NCBI RefSeq assembly: GCF_027923545.1
Contig: NZ_BROH01000001.1
Span: forward strand, 124,001-188,000
Direction: 5' to 3'
Source: Sinisalibacter aestuarii
GTDB lineage: Bacteria; Pseudomonadota; Alphaproteobacteria; Rhodobacterales; Rhodobacteraceae
Length of the DNA stretch: 64,000 bases
Made by a program: the position numbers and the translations under genes
The notes under the pieces: generated by a model
Database searches by the model: none
What the model saw: the letters and a program-made list of their open reading frames with translations, nothing else
What the model was told of the DNA's origin: nothing
In this document: positions 25,571-35,004 of the stretch, in pieces
Position numbering within the stretch: the stretch's first letter is position 1
How the letters are laid out: each line of letters starts with the position of its first letter

Positions 25571-25609
25571 GAAATATCCCACGGGGGTCCGGGGGTGTGA
25601 AACCCCCGG
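25571..25609 (-). repeat. Dispersed GC hairpin element, copy 1
   Basis: Read on the minus strand: an 8-bp hairpin CCGGGGGT/ACCCCCGG (arms 25589-25596 and 25602-25609), then GACCCCCGTGGGATATTTC. The hairpin followed by ACCCCC, G, GG and TATTT is repeated at 40250-40279. It lies in the 66-base gap between the convergent rhlE and MFS genes, a typical place for a terminator-like element. Confidence 0.6.
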
Positions 25610-25619
25610 TCCCGCCGCA

Positions 25620-26801
25620 TCAATCCATCCGGTCGCGGGTAAAGAGGTAAAGCAGCGTGCCCAGGAGTGCCGGCACCGCGAAGAACAAAAACAGCGTGCG
25701 GAACCCGGCCACCGGGTCGCCCGCCACCTGTCCGCCCTCATAGACCCAGCCGGAGGCAAACTGGAACAGGCCCACGCCGCCGATCCCGAACAGGTTCAGC
25801 AGCGTCACACCCCGCCCGGTCAGATGCGGCGGGTAGAAAGCGCGGGCATGGGCCATGACCAGCGGGAAGGACGCGCCGAACAGGCCCGCCGCCGCCATCA
25901 GAAGTGTCGCGGTCCAGAGCCCGTGGGCCGGAAAGGCCCACAGCCCGAACAACGCGGCCGCGGCGGCGAGGTTGCCCCAGAAAATCACCCATTTGCGGGT
26001 GCCGAACACCCGGTCGAGCGGGCCATAGGCGAAATTGCCGACGATCATGGCAATGCCCATTGCAAGGGTCACCGCGCCGATACCGCCGGCATCAAGCCCG
26101 AATACCTCCGACAGATACGGCCCCGCCCAGAGCCCGCGCAGCCCGGCCGCCGGAGCGTAGTTCACCATCATCAGCGGAAAGATCGCCCAGAGCGCCGGCA
26201 TCTTCAGCAAGGTGAGCACCGAGCCGGACTGGCTGCCGTGATCCTCCGGCCGGGCCGGATCGCGCACCACGATGAGGATCAGCAGCGCAACGGCAAAGGT
26301 GATCGCAGCGAGCGCCCAGAGCGTTTCGCGCCAGCCGAAGCTCTCCACCGCCCAGGCCATCGGCAGGCTGCCCGCGATGTTGCCAAACGATCCGATCCCG
26401 ATCACCGCGCCGGCCAGCGTGCCGAACACGGCGGGCGAAAAGCTCTTGGCAATGATGAAATAGCTGCCCATCAGCACCGGGGCGCAACCGGCGCCGAGCA
26501 GCACCATCGCGGCCTGAATGTGCCAGGGTTCTGTCGCCAGCGCGAAAACAATGGCGCCGCCGCCGCCACCGAATGCGAGCAGGGCCGCCGAGGTCAGCCG
26601 CGGCCCGATCCGGTCGAGCGCCCAGCCCACCGGAATCTGCATCGCGGCGAAGGTGAGAAACCACAGGCCCGAAGCACGGCTCAGCATCTCAGGCGTCGCC
26701 CCGAGATCGGTGGTGAGGACAGGGGTCATCACCGGCAGGAAGGCGCGGTAGAATTGGCTCAGCACGTAGCCAAGCACCAGCGTCACGATCCCGGCGCGCA
26801 T
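25620..26801 (-). CDS. MFS transporter
   Basis: 393 residues with about 12 membrane segments, from an ATG after GGGAGGACG. Loop 2-3 has the MFS signature-like GWALDRIGPRLTS and loop 8-9 the second copy YGPLDRVFGTRKW. The N-terminus (MRAGIVTLVLGYVLSQFYRA) matches a branch of transporters common in alphaproteobacteria; the substrate is not evident. It is divergent from a MarR gene across 118 bases, so it is probably an efflux or uptake system controlled by that regulator. Confidence 0.82.
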   Translation of the reverse strand: MRAGIVTLVLGYVLSQFYRAFLPVMTPVLTTDLGATPEMLSRASGLWFLTFAAMQIPVGWALDRIGPRLTSAALLAFGGGGGAIVFALATEPWHIQAAMVLLGAGCAPVLMGSYFIIAKSFSPAVFGTLAGAVIGIGSFGNIAGSLPMAWAVESFGWRETLWALAAITFAVALLILIVVRDPARPEDHGSQSGSVLTLLKMPALWAIFPLMMVNYAPAAGLRGLWAGPYLSEVFGLDAGGIGAVTLAMGIAMIVGNFAYGPLDRVFGTRKWVIFWGNLAAAAALFGLWAFPAHGLWTATLLMAAAGLFGASFPLVMAHARAFYPPHLTGRGVTLLNLFGIGGVGLFQFASGWVYEGGQVAGDPVAGFRTLFLFFAVPALLGTLLYLFTRDRMD

Positions 26802-26919
26802 CACGTCCTCCCTCTCCCGGTCAGGCCAGATGACACGGGCGGCGGCGTGACTGCAAGCCCGGGTCTTGCACAGGTCCGGCGGCTGCGCTCTTATCGGGCC
26901 AAGGCGGAGAGGGATAGCC

Positions 26920-27360
26920 GTGACAGATTTCAACCTGAGCAGTTTTCTGCCCTACCAGATTTCCGAGCTGTCGCGGCGGGTGAGCGCAGCGTTTTCGCGC
27001 CATTACCGTGAGCGCTACGGCATATCCGTCGCCGAGTGGCGGGTGGTGGCGCATCTGAGCCAGGACGCCGCCGTTTCGGTGCGCGAAATCCATGAACGGG
27101 TGGGGCTGGACAAGCCCAAGGTCTCGCGCGCCGCGTCGCGGCTGGAGGCGGCGGGCTACATTACCAAGGTGGTGAACGAGAAAGACCGGCGGCTCGTCGA
27201 GCTGTCGCTCACGCCGAAAGGCGAAGAGATGATCGAGGTTCTCGCCCCGATCGCGGCGGCCTACCAGCAGGAACTCGACGAATTGCTCGGCGAGCATGCG
27301 GTGGAATTCCGTGCACAGGTGGCGGCGTTGACGGAGAAGGTGGGCGACCGCGACGAGTAG
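26920..27360 (+). CDS. MarR family transcriptional regulator
   Basis: 146 residues from a GTG preceded by GGAGAGGGA. The winged helix spans about residues 35-100: YGISVAEWRVVAHLSQ, VSVREIHERVGLDKPKVSRA (recognition helix), and the wing NEKDRRLVELSLTPKG. MarR proteins bind as dimers to palindromes and usually repress a neighbouring gene until a small aromatic or other ligand binds. The divergent MFS transporter is the likely target, along with itself. The ligand is unknown. Confidence 0.88.
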   Translation: MTDFNLSSFLPYQISELSRRVSAAFSRHYRERYGISVAEWRVVAHLSQDAAVSVREIHERVGLDKPKVSRAASRLEAAGYITKVVNEKDRRLVELSLTPKGEEMIEVLAPIAAAYQQELDELLGEHAVEFRAQVAALTEKVGDRDE

Positions 27361-27370
27361 CGCGGCCCGG

Positions 27371-27946
27371 TCAGGCCCGCCCGCCCTCGGCCGAGAGCAT
27401 TCTCGGGTCGATCCCCAGCGATTTCAACGCCCGCGACCATTTTGCGGAATTGTCGGTATCAAACACGATCGCCGCATCGGCCTCGACGGTGAGCCAGGCA
27501 TTCTGCCTGAGCTCGCTTTCCAGTTGCCCCGGCCCCCAGCCCGCATAGCCGAGCGCGGTCAGCGCCTCGCGCGGGCCGCTGCCTTGCGCGATCTCGACGA
27601 GGATATCCTTTGTCGCGGTCATGCCGAAGCTGTCGCCGATCCGCATCGTCGCATCGCGGCCCGGATAATCCGCCGAATGCAGCACGAAGCCCCGCCCGCC
27701 TTCGACCGGCCCGCCGAAATGGACGGCGCGGCCATGGCTACCATCGCCCCTGTCGATTTCGAGCTGTTCGAGCAGGTCGTCCAGCATCAGCTCCGGCACC
27801 TGCTTGTTGACGATGAGCCCCATCGCGCCCTCGCCCGAATGGGCGCAGAGCATCACCACCGCGTGTTCGAAACGCGGGTCGCCCATGCCGGGCATCGCGA
27901 CGAGGAGTTTGCCGGTCAGGTCTTGCGAGATATCGGTCTGGCCCAT
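27371..27946 (-). CDS. YqgE/AlgH family protein
   Basis: 191 residues. The family pattern is complete: DLTGKLLVAMPGMGDPRFEH at the N-terminus, VVMLCAHSGEGAMGLIVNK, VHFGGPVEGGRGFVLHS, and GYAGWGPGQLESELRQNAWL. AlgH was linked to alginate regulation in Pseudomonas, but the biochemical role is not settled. Cytosolic, no signal. It converges with the MarR gene and is divergent from the DsbD-alpha-like gene across 121 bases. Confidence 0.9.
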   Translation of the reverse strand: MGQTDISQDLTGKLLVAMPGMGDPRFEHAVVMLCAHSGEGAMGLIVNKQVPELMLDDLLEQLEIDRGDGSHGRAVHFGGPVEGGRGFVLHSADYPGRDATMRIGDSFGMTATKDILVEIAQGSGPREALTALGYAGWGPGQLESELRQNAWLTVEADAAIVFDTDNSAKWSRALKSLGIDPRMLSAEGGRA

Positions 27947-28067
27947 GATGCAAAGATGTGGTCGGAACCGCCGGCAATACAAGTGGCATCCTGCCGCGCC
28001 GGCGCCCTCTCGGCGCATTCTCGCGAAAGTGACTTCCCCTCGCGCCCGGCACGCCTATATCGGGGGC

Positions 28068-28877
28068 ATGTTTCGATTTGCCGCCACACTCTCTGCCGCC
28101 CTCCTCGCCGCCGCGCCCCTGATCGCCGGCGACGCGCCCGCCACGCCCGCCAAGGTCGAGCTCCTGCCCGGCTGGCGCAGCGGCGGCGGCACCCATATGG
28201 CCGCCCTGCGGATCACGCTGGACGATGGCTGGAAGACCTATTGGCGCGCGCCGGGCGAGGCCGGGTTGCCGCCTCAGTTTGACTGGTCGGGGTCTGAAAA
28301 CCTCGCCGATCTGCGCCTGCACTGGCCGGTGCCCGATGTGTTCACCACCAACGGGATGACCACGCTCGGCTATCACCACGAGCTGGTGCTGCCGGTCGAG
28401 GTGGTGCCCGCCGATCCGGCGGCGGATGTGGTGCTGGACGGGGCGCTGACGATGGGCATCTGCCAGGACATCTGCATGCCGTTCCAGACCGACGTGTCGG
28501 CGACGCTGCCGCGCGATCAGGGCGAACCCGATATGCGCATCGCCTTCGCGCTCGACCGCCGCCCCGATACCGAAGCCGAAGCCGGGCTCGTCTCGGCGCG
28601 GTGCAGCGTCGAGCCGATTGCCGACGGGTTGCGGGTGACCGCGAAGATCGACCTGCCGCCGGTCGGCCCGCGCGAGATGACCGTGGTCGAAACGCCGGAC
28701 CCTGCGATCTGGGTGTCGGAGGCGGTTACGCGCCGCGCCGAAAACATGCTCACCGCCACCGCCGATCTGGTGCCGCCGGATACGCGGCCCTTCGATCTCG
28801 ATACGCAGGCGCTGCGCTTTACCGTGCTGTCGCAGGGCCGGGCCGTCGATATCCGGGGCTGCGCGCCGCTGCGCTAA
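28068..28877 (+). CDS. Periplasmic DsbD-alpha-like (ScsB N-terminal-like) protein
   Basis: 269 residues. A signal peptide (MFRFAATLSAALLAAAPLIA) is followed by a beta domain like the N-terminal part of DsbD/ScsB: GWRSGGGTHMAALRITLDDG, WKTYWRAPGEAGLPPQFDW, and the redox pair GICQDICMPF. The membrane and thioredoxin domains of full DsbD are absent, so it would need a separate partner to be recharged. A role in copper tolerance or periplasmic thiol reduction is plausible from the family. Its stop codon overlaps that of the opposing RND permease. Confidence 0.8.
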   Translation: MFRFAATLSAALLAAAPLIAGDAPATPAKVELLPGWRSGGGTHMAALRITLDDGWKTYWRAPGEAGLPPQFDWSGSENLADLRLHWPVPDVFTTNGMTTLGYHHELVLPVEVVPADPAADVVLDGALTMGICQDICMPFQTDVSATLPRDQGEPDMRIAFALDRRPDTEAEAGLVSARCSVEPIADGLRVTAKIDLPPVGPREMTVVETPDPAIWVSEAVTRRAENMLTATADLVPPDTRPFDLDTQALRFTVLSQGRAVDIRGCAPLR

Positions 28878-31800
28878 GCTCCGGCCTGCCCGCCCTGCCG
28901 CATATGCCGCCAATGGGCGAGTGCCGCCACCGCCCAGGCCCCGAGCGTGATCAGCGCCGCACCGGCGATGAACGAAGCCGTCGCCTTCAGCATCGCCGCA
29001 CCCTCGCCGAACAGCCCGCCCGGCAAGCCGCCGGAGACAAGCGCCCAGCCCAGCGTGAAGACGAAGAGCACGGCAAGGGCGCCGCTGGTCAGGCCGGTGG
29101 CCAGCGCCGCGCCGCGCGCGCCGCGATGGCGCAGCCGGAACATCCGGCGCACCGCGCGCAACTGCCGGCCAAGATCGGCCTGCGCCGCGACGAGGGCGGG
29201 CACCACCAGCAGCACCAGCACGAAGCCAAAGCCAAGACCATAGACCAGCGTCACCACCGTGGGCTTGAGGAATTGCGCCTGGCTCGACGTTTCGTAAAGC
29301 AGCGGCGCAAGGCCGAGCACCGTGGTCGCCGTGGTCAGGAAGACCGGGCGCAGCCGGTCGGCCACAGCGTCGACGATAGCGGTGCGGATATCCCTGTCGG
29401 CGGCGTATTCGTCGATGGTTGAGACCAGCACGATCGAATCGTTGATGATGATCCCCACCATCCCGATCAGGCCGACGATGGAGAACATGCTCATCGGCAC
29501 GCCCCAGAGCTGGTGGCCCCAGATCGCACCGATCAGGCCGAAGGGAATGATCGCCATCACCACCAGCGGGCGGGTCCAGCTCGAAAAGATCCAGGCGAGC
29601 GTGAGGAAGATGCCGACCAGCGTCAACATCAGGCCGAACTGCGCATCTTCGAGAAACTGGTTCTGCTGCTCCGAGAGGCCGGAGATCCGGTAGCTGATGC
29701 CGTAATCCTCGGCCAGTTGCGGCAGGATTTCGTCCTGGATCAGCCGGGTGATCTCTTCGCCCCGGGCGGCGTCGGTCTGGTCGATATCGCCGGTGACCGA
29801 AACCACGCGCAGCCCGTTCTCGCGGTTCACCGTCGAGAAGCCGGATTTGCGGGTCGCGGTCACGATATCGGACAGCGGCACATAGCTGCCTGCGGCGGCG
29901 CGCATCATTGTGCTGTTGAGGAAATCGGCGGTCAGCTCTTCGTCGGGCAGGCGCACGAGGATCGAGGCCGAACGCATGCCGTCGGGATAGGTGGCCGCCT
30001 CGATCCCGCTCAGCCGCTTGCGCAACTCGCTGCCGAGCGCGTCGATGGTGAAGCCCAGCGCCTTGCCCTGCGGTGTAAGCTCCAGCACCAGTTCGGCCTT
30101 GTCATAGGCAAGGCTGTCTTCCACCGCCGACACTTCTGGGAAGCGGGCAACGGCCGTTTTCAACTCCTCGGCGGCGGCTTTCAGCACCCCGGCATCGGCG
30201 CCGGTCAGCTCCACGTCGAGCGCGTCGCCGCCGGGGCCGAAACGGCCACCGCGGAAGCTCAGCTCTTCGAGCATCGGGTGGCTGGGCACGCGGCGCTGCA
30301 CTTCGCCAACGAAGGTGAATGATGTGAAGGGGCGCAGATCGGCGTCGATCAGTTCGATGGTGACGGCGCCGAGCTGGTCGGAATCCTTGTCTTCCGCCGC
30401 GGCGAGGCCCCGGCCGGCATTGCCACCGATCTGGCCGAGCACGTAGAGGATCGGGTTATTGCCGGTCTCTGCCTCAACCTCTTTGCCATAGGCTTCCACC
30501 GCCTCCTGCACCAGCGCGAGCTGGGCCAGCGTGTCGGCCCGCGTCGAACCGGGCGCCATCGCGAAGTTCGCGGTCACATCGGTGCGCTCGGGGGCATCGA
30601 AGAAGCGAAAGCGCACATCGCCCGTGACCAGCAGCGCGACCTGGCTCGACAACAGCAGCAGCACGCCCGCCAGCACAGGGTAGCGGGCGCGGATCACCAG
30701 CCGGATCATCGGGCGGAACAGTTTCTCGCGCACGAAGCGCAGGCCCCGGTTCACCTGCCGCGACGGCCAGTCATACCAATGGTGCTCCTTCGAATGGGTG
30801 AGCGCGTGGGCCATATGGTTGGGCAGGATCAGGAAGCATTCCATCAGCGAGGCAAGCAGCACCGCGATCACCGTGATCGGGATATCCTCGATCATATCGC
30901 CGAAGCGCCCGCCGATGGCGGTGAGGCCGAAGAAGGCGATGATCGTCGTGAGCGTGGCCGAGAAGACCGGCGCGAACATCCGCCGTGCCGCCGTCTCGGA
31001 GGCGGTGACAGGCCCCTCGCCCCGGTGTTTCGAACGGAAGTCGGCGTGTTCGCCAACGACGATGGCATCGTCCACCACGATCCCGAGGGTGATGATCAGC
31101 GCAAAGATCGAGATCATGTTGAAGGACAGGCCCATCAGATACATGATCGTGACGGCGGTGAGCATCGACACCGGAATGCCCGCCGCGACCCAGAAGGCAG
31201 TGCGGCTATTGAGGAACAGAAACAGCAGCACGACCACAAGGCCAAGCCCCATCAGGCCGTTTTCCAGCAGGATCTGAAGCCGCCCGGTGATCACCTCTGC
31301 CCGGGTGCGGATAAGGTCGATCTTCACCCCTTCGGGCAGGGTGAGCATCATGTCATCGGCCACATCCTCGACGGTGCGCTGGATGCCGATGGCATCGCCC
31401 TGAGCGGAACGGCTGACATTGATCGTGATGGCGGAATCGCTGCCGACGAAATAGGCGACGTTGCGGTCGATCCCCTCGACATAGACGCGCGCCACATCGC
31501 CGATGGTGACTTTCGATCCATCGGGATTGGAGCGCAGAACGATCGCCTCGATCTCTTCCGGGCTGCGCTTGGCCACGCCGGTGCGCACCCGCGCCGCGCC
31601 GGAGGCGACGTTGCCTGCCGGGTCGGCGGCGGCTTCCGCGCCAATCGCATTGGCGATCTCGGTCATCGTCACATCGTTCAGCATGAGCTGCGCCGAAGTC
31701 GCCTCGACCACCGTGCGCGGCGCGACGACGCCGCTGATGCTGGTGCGGGTGACGCCCTCGGCAAACAGCCGCGCGATCATCTCGTCGCCGAACCGGGCGA

Positions 31801-32275
31801 TCTGGTCGAGCCCGACCGGCCCGGTGATGACCACATCGGTCACCGGGTCGCGCCAGTTGGCGCGGCTGATATCGGGATCGTCCGCGTCGCTCGGCAGCGT
31901 GCCCACCCCGGCCACGGCTTCCTCTACATCGGCGGCGGCGCGCGACATGTCCCATCCCGGTTCGAATTCGAGCCGGATGCGCGCTCGTCCTTCCGAGGCG
32001 CGCGAGCTCGACGAGCTGACGCCTTCGACGGCCAGCAGCGCCGGTTCCATCACCTGAACGATGGCGGTGTCCACATCTTCGGCCCCGGCGCCGCTCCAGC
32101 GGACGTTGACGGTGATATTGTCGATGATCACATCGGGGAAAAACTGCGCCCGCATCCGCGGCGCCAGCGTGACGCCAACGGCGATCAGCACAACGAGCAG
32201 CAGATTGGCGGCGGTGGCGTGGCGGGTGAAGTAGCTCAGGATACCGCGCGCGGCGGAACCGGGTGAGGCGGCCAT
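28874..32275 (-). CDS. RND efflux pump, inner-membrane permease
   Basis: 1133 residues, about 90 more than AcrB. The expected 12 membrane segments and two large periplasmic loops are visible. The proton-relay Asp pair is in ALIITLGIVVDDAIVVGEH, and the second repeat has GMVGIIINDSIVLV. An extra C-terminal hydrophobic pair (residues about 1065-1125) extends beyond the usual end. The type resembles the MdtB/heavy-metal-less HAE branch common in alphaproteobacteria. It is transcribed three bases after its adaptor gene; no outer-membrane channel gene is adjacent, so it must use one encoded elsewhere. Confidence 0.9.
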   Translation of the reverse strand: MAASPGSAARGILSYFTRHATAANLLLVVLIAVGVTLAPRMRAQFFPDVIIDNITVNVRWSGAGAEDVDTAIVQVMEPALLAVEGVSSSSSRASEGRARIRLEFEPGWDMSRAAADVEEAVAGVGTLPSDADDPDISRANWRDPVTDVVITGPVGLDQIARFGDEMIARLFAEGVTRTSISGVVAPRTVVEATSAQLMLNDVTMTEIANAIGAEAAADPAGNVASGAARVRTGVAKRSPEEIEAIVLRSNPDGSKVTIGDVARVYVEGIDRNVAYFVGSDSAITINVSRSAQGDAIGIQRTVEDVADDMMLTLPEGVKIDLIRTRAEVITGRLQILLENGLMGLGLVVVLLFLFLNSRTAFWVAAGIPVSMLTAVTIMYLMGLSFNMISIFALIITLGIVVDDAIVVGEHADFRSKHRGEGPVTASETAARRMFAPVFSATLTTIIAFFGLTAIGGRFGDMIEDIPITVIAVLLASLMECFLILPNHMAHALTHSKEHHWYDWPSRQVNRGLRFVREKLFRPMIRLVIRARYPVLAGVLLLLSSQVALLVTGDVRFRFFDAPERTDVTANFAMAPGSTRADTLAQLALVQEAVEAYGKEVEAETGNNPILYVLGQIGGNAGRGLAAAEDKDSDQLGAVTIELIDADLRPFTSFTFVGEVQRRVPSHPMLEELSFRGGRFGPGGDALDVELTGADAGVLKAAAEELKTAVARFPEVSAVEDSLAYDKAELVLELTPQGKALGFTIDALGSELRKRLSGIEAATYPDGMRSASILVRLPDEELTADFLNSTMMRAAAGSYVPLSDIVTATRKSGFSTVNRENGLRVVSVTGDIDQTDAARGEEITRLIQDEILPQLAEDYGISYRISGLSEQQNQFLEDAQFGLMLTLVGIFLTLAWIFSSWTRPLVVMAIIPFGLIGAIWGHQLWGVPMSMFSIVGLIGMVGIIINDSIVLVSTIDEYAADRDIRTAIVDAVADRLRPVFLTTATTVLGLAPLLYETSSQAQFLKPTVVTLVYGLGFGFVLVLLVVPALVAAQADLGRQLRAVRRMFRLRHRGARGAALATGLTSGALAVLFVFTLGWALVSGGLPGGLFGEGAAMLKATASFIAGAALITLGAWAVAALAHWRHMRQGGQAGA

Positions 32276-32278
32276 GTG

Positions 32279-33751
32279 CTATTCCCCCATCTGTTGCTCA
32301 AGGCGCTGGACGAATTGCTCCGACACCTCGGGCTGGTTCAGCCGAAACAGCATCCGCTCGCGCATGGCGGGCTGCATGGCGTTCTCTTCGGTGACGAAGG
32401 CGATCAGTTTCGCGCGCCGCTCGTCGTCGAGCGCGATCATCGTCATGTTCTCTTGCTGGCTTTGGGCCGGCGCGGCAGCCGCGCCGGGGCGGAAGGGCTT
32501 CACCCCGATCCCGGCGCCCAGCATCGGCGTGCGCTCGGTCACCACCTCGCGCCCGGCAAGATCGCCGGCGCGCACCAGCACCGTTTCGCCCTGCCGCCGC
32601 AGCACCGTGACCGACACTTCTTCCAGCCGGTCTTCCGCGCCCAGCACCAGCACCGTGTCGGTGGCGCCCAGCGCGCTGGCGGGCAGTTCGGCCACCCCGC
32701 GCAGCGCCGGCTCGCGAATCTCGACGGTCACGAAATCGCCGGGCCGGAAGCCGCGCACATCTTCGAGCCGGGCAAACAGGAGCCGCCCGGTCTGCCCCTC
32801 GCCCACTTCCGCGCTCTCGCGGTCGATCCGGCCCACCGCCTCGATATCGACCCCCGAGACGGCAAGACGGACCGAGACATCGGCCGGCACCAGCGCGCCG
32901 TCGCTGTCCAGCAGCCGGGCATATTGCGCGGTCGACAACCGGAACGACACTTCCAGCGCCGATGGATCGACGAGGGTGGCGACATGCTCGTTGGCCGTCA
33001 CCAGACGCCCCTCGATGGCGGCGACATCGGCGAGCGTGCCGGAAAAGCTGGCGCGCACTTCCGTCTCGGCCAGACGGCGCGCGGCTTCGTCCAGCGCGAT
33101 CTGGCGGCGGGCAAGGGTGTTTTCGGCCTGCGCGACACGCGCTTCGGCCGAAGCGAGGGCGGAGCGGCGCGACAGCACGGCCTGCTCGGCGCTGGCAGCC
33201 GAAAGCGCCGCGGTTTCCACCGCGGCTTCGGTGCCCACGCCGCGCTGGGCCAGATCCTGCTGCCGGGCCAGGGCCTGGGCGCGAAGCTCGGCCTGCCTCT
33301 GGGCGCTGGCCAGGTCATCGCGGGCGATGTCCAGCGCCGCCCCGGCATCGCGCTGCTCGTCCTGGGCTTCGGCCAGATCGGTGCGTGCGAGCGCCAGACT
33401 GTCCTGCAGGTTGGTCGGGTCGACCCGCAGCAGAAGCTGCCCGGCCTCGACGCGCCCGCCTTCCTCGAACCCCTGCCCAAGCTCGACGACGGAGCCTGCC
33501 ACCTGCGCGCGCAGTTCCAGCGTGCGCCGCGCCCGAACCTCGCCAAAGGCTTCCAGCACCGGAACGATCTCGCCCGGCTCGACGGTCATCACGTTGACGG
33601 AGTAGACCCGCTCGCGCGCCGTGCCCTGATCGCTTTCGCGGGCCAGCCGCTCCTGGATGGCGCTGCGCAGGGTTTCGCCCGCCAGCGCAAGCAGGGCTAT
33701 CGTCAGGGCAACAAGAAACAGACCGGCCAGGCTGCGGCGCAGAAATCGCAT
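32279..33751 (-). CDS. RND efflux pump, periplasmic adaptor subunit
   Basis: 490 residues. Start chosen at MRFLRRSLAGLFLVALTIAL, which gives a single N-terminal membrane anchor; a longer frame adds 20 residues. The lipoyl/barrel halves (ELRAQVAGSVVELGQG; VRASFSGTLADVAAIEG) flank a long alpha-hairpin at about residues 105-230 rich in Ala, Glu and Arg, longer than in AcrA. It bridges the permease to an outer-membrane channel. First gene of the two-gene pump operon; no regulator is adjacent. Confidence 0.88.
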   Translation of the reverse strand: MRFLRRSLAGLFLVALTIALLALAGETLRSAIQERLARESDQGTARERVYSVNVMTVEPGEIVPVLEAFGEVRARRTLELRAQVAGSVVELGQGFEEGGRVEAGQLLLRVDPTNLQDSLALARTDLAEAQDEQRDAGAALDIARDDLASAQRQAELRAQALARQQDLAQRGVGTEAAVETAALSAASAEQAVLSRRSALASAEARVAQAENTLARRQIALDEAARRLAETEVRASFSGTLADVAAIEGRLVTANEHVATLVDPSALEVSFRLSTAQYARLLDSDGALVPADVSVRLAVSGVDIEAVGRIDRESAEVGEGQTGRLLFARLEDVRGFRPGDFVTVEIREPALRGVAELPASALGATDTVLVLGAEDRLEEVSVTVLRRQGETVLVRAGDLAGREVVTERTPMLGAGIGVKPFRPGAAAAPAQSQQENMTMIALDDERRAKLIAFVTEENAMQPAMRERMLFRLNQPEVSEQFVQRLEQQMGE

Positions 33752-33858
33752 TAAGGAACCACTCCCGTTTGGGTTTCCCGATAGTCTTACCGCGGCTTTT
33801 GATCGGCGCAATCGGGCAGAGTTGACATAGCCGTTACAGGCTTGAACGGCCCTGCCGG

Positions 33859-34407
33859 CTATTTCCGTCGCTTATGCTCGTCGAGACGGGGAAAAATCTC
33901 GACGAAGTTGCAGGGCGGATGGGTATAGTCGAGCTGCGCGGCGAGGATCTCGTCCCAGGCGTCCTTACAGGCGCCGGTCGAGCCGGGCAGCGCGAACAGA
34001 TAGGTGCCGTTGGCCACGCCGCCGGTGGCGCGGCTCTGCACGGCGCTGGTGCCGATCTTCTGGAAACTCACCAGAGCGAAGATCGTGGCGAAAGCGTCGA
34101 TTTCCTTCTCATATACGTCGCGATGCGCCTCGACGCTCACATCGCGCCCGGTCAGCCCGGTGCCGCCGGTGGAAATCACCACGTCGATCTCCGGGTCGAG
34201 CGACCAGGCGCGCAGCTTGTCGGCAATCGCGCCCCGGTCGTCTTTCACGATGTCGCGGTCGGCCAGCACATGCCCCGCCGCCTCCAGCCGTGCCACGAGC
34301 GTATCGCCCGAGCGGTCATCGGCCAGCGTGCGGGTGTCCGACACGGTGAGAATGGCGATACGGACGGGAATGAAGTCGCGCGTGGCGCTGTCGGTGATCT
34401 GGTTCAT
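33859..34407 (-). CDS. moaB: Molybdenum cofactor biosynthesis protein B
   Basis: 182 residues. MoaB/Mog-type proteins adenylylate molybdopterin before molybdenum insertion. The MoCF-binding core shows AILTVSDTRTLADDRSGD, ISTGGTGLTGRDVS and the loop ALPGSTGACKDAW. The N-terminal MNQITDSATRDFIPV extension is normal for alphaproteobacteria. It is the last gene of a minus-strand unit after the uracil-DNA glycosylase and the phosphoesterase (three-base gap); the three have no obvious shared pathway. Confidence 0.92.
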   Translation of the reverse strand: MNQITDSATRDFIPVRIAILTVSDTRTLADDRSGDTLVARLEAAGHVLADRDIVKDDRGAIADKLRAWSLDPEIDVVISTGGTGLTGRDVSVEAHRDVYEKEIDAFATIFALVSFQKIGTSAVQSRATGGVANGTYLFALPGSTGACKDAWDEILAAQLDYTHPPCNFVEIFPRLDEHKRRK

Positions 34408-34410
34408 GGC

Positions 34411-35004
34411 TCAGACCTCGAACCAGTTCACGGTGGGTCCGAGGTTCTTCACCAGCGTCTCTTCGATCATGCCTTCCTCGCCCCAGCAATCGTGGATATG
34501 GCCGCAGAGCAGCAGCCTGGGCTGCACCCATTCGGCCGCGATCCGCACGGCGACGGAGCCGACCGAGATGCCATCGGCGGTGCGGTCGGCAATCCCCTTG
34601 GGCGGCGAATGCGAGACGAGGACATCGGCCCCGAACGAGCGCTGCAGCATCTCTTCCGCCTCGTCTTCGGTGAGATCCCAGCTCCACGCACCAAACGGGG
34701 TAACGGGGATGCCCCCGCCGATGCCGAAGATCGTCACACCCACGATCTCCACGCTCGTGCCATGCAGCACATGCGCGCCCTCGGGCGCGGCCATCTGCAA
34801 TTCTTCGAGGCTCTCGTTGTTGCCCGGCACCAGCACCAGCGGCTTCTCGATACCGTCGAGCAGGCCCATCGCCTCGGCGATCCCCTTGCGCATGTTGCAA
34901 AAGTCGCCCGCGCCGATCACCAGATCGGCCACCCGGCTCGCAGCCACAATGTCTTCGGCCCGCGCGCGCGCCATGTGCAGATCGGAAAAGGCCAGGATTT
35001 TCAT
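34411..35004 (-). CDS. Calcineurin-like metallophosphoesterase
   Basis: 197 residues. The metal-binding motifs of the calcineurin-like family are in order: FSDLHMAR, GAGDFCNM, VPGNNES, LVSHSPPKG, and CGHIHDCWGE. This short, cytosolic form resembles YfcE/MJ0936-like phosphodiesterases and archaeal-type phosphoesterases; the substrate cannot be told. The start overlaps the stop of the uracil-DNA glycosylase gene (ATGA), so the two are translationally coupled. Confidence 0.82.
   Translation of the reverse strand: MKILAFSDLHMARARAEDIVAASRVADLVIGAGDFCNMRKGIAEAMGLLDGIEKPLVLVPGNNESLEELQMAAPEGAHVLHGTSVEIVGVTIFGIGGGIPVTPFGAWSWDLTEDEAEEMLQRSFGADVLVSHSPPKGIADRTADGISVGSVAVRIAAEWVQPRLLLCGHIHDCWGEEGMIEETLVKNLGPTVNWFEV

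Noticed and set aside
30779-32266. Long plus-strand open frame opposite the RND permease
   Set aside because: Antisense to a gene with all RND motifs; product is His/Asp/Arg-rich without domains.
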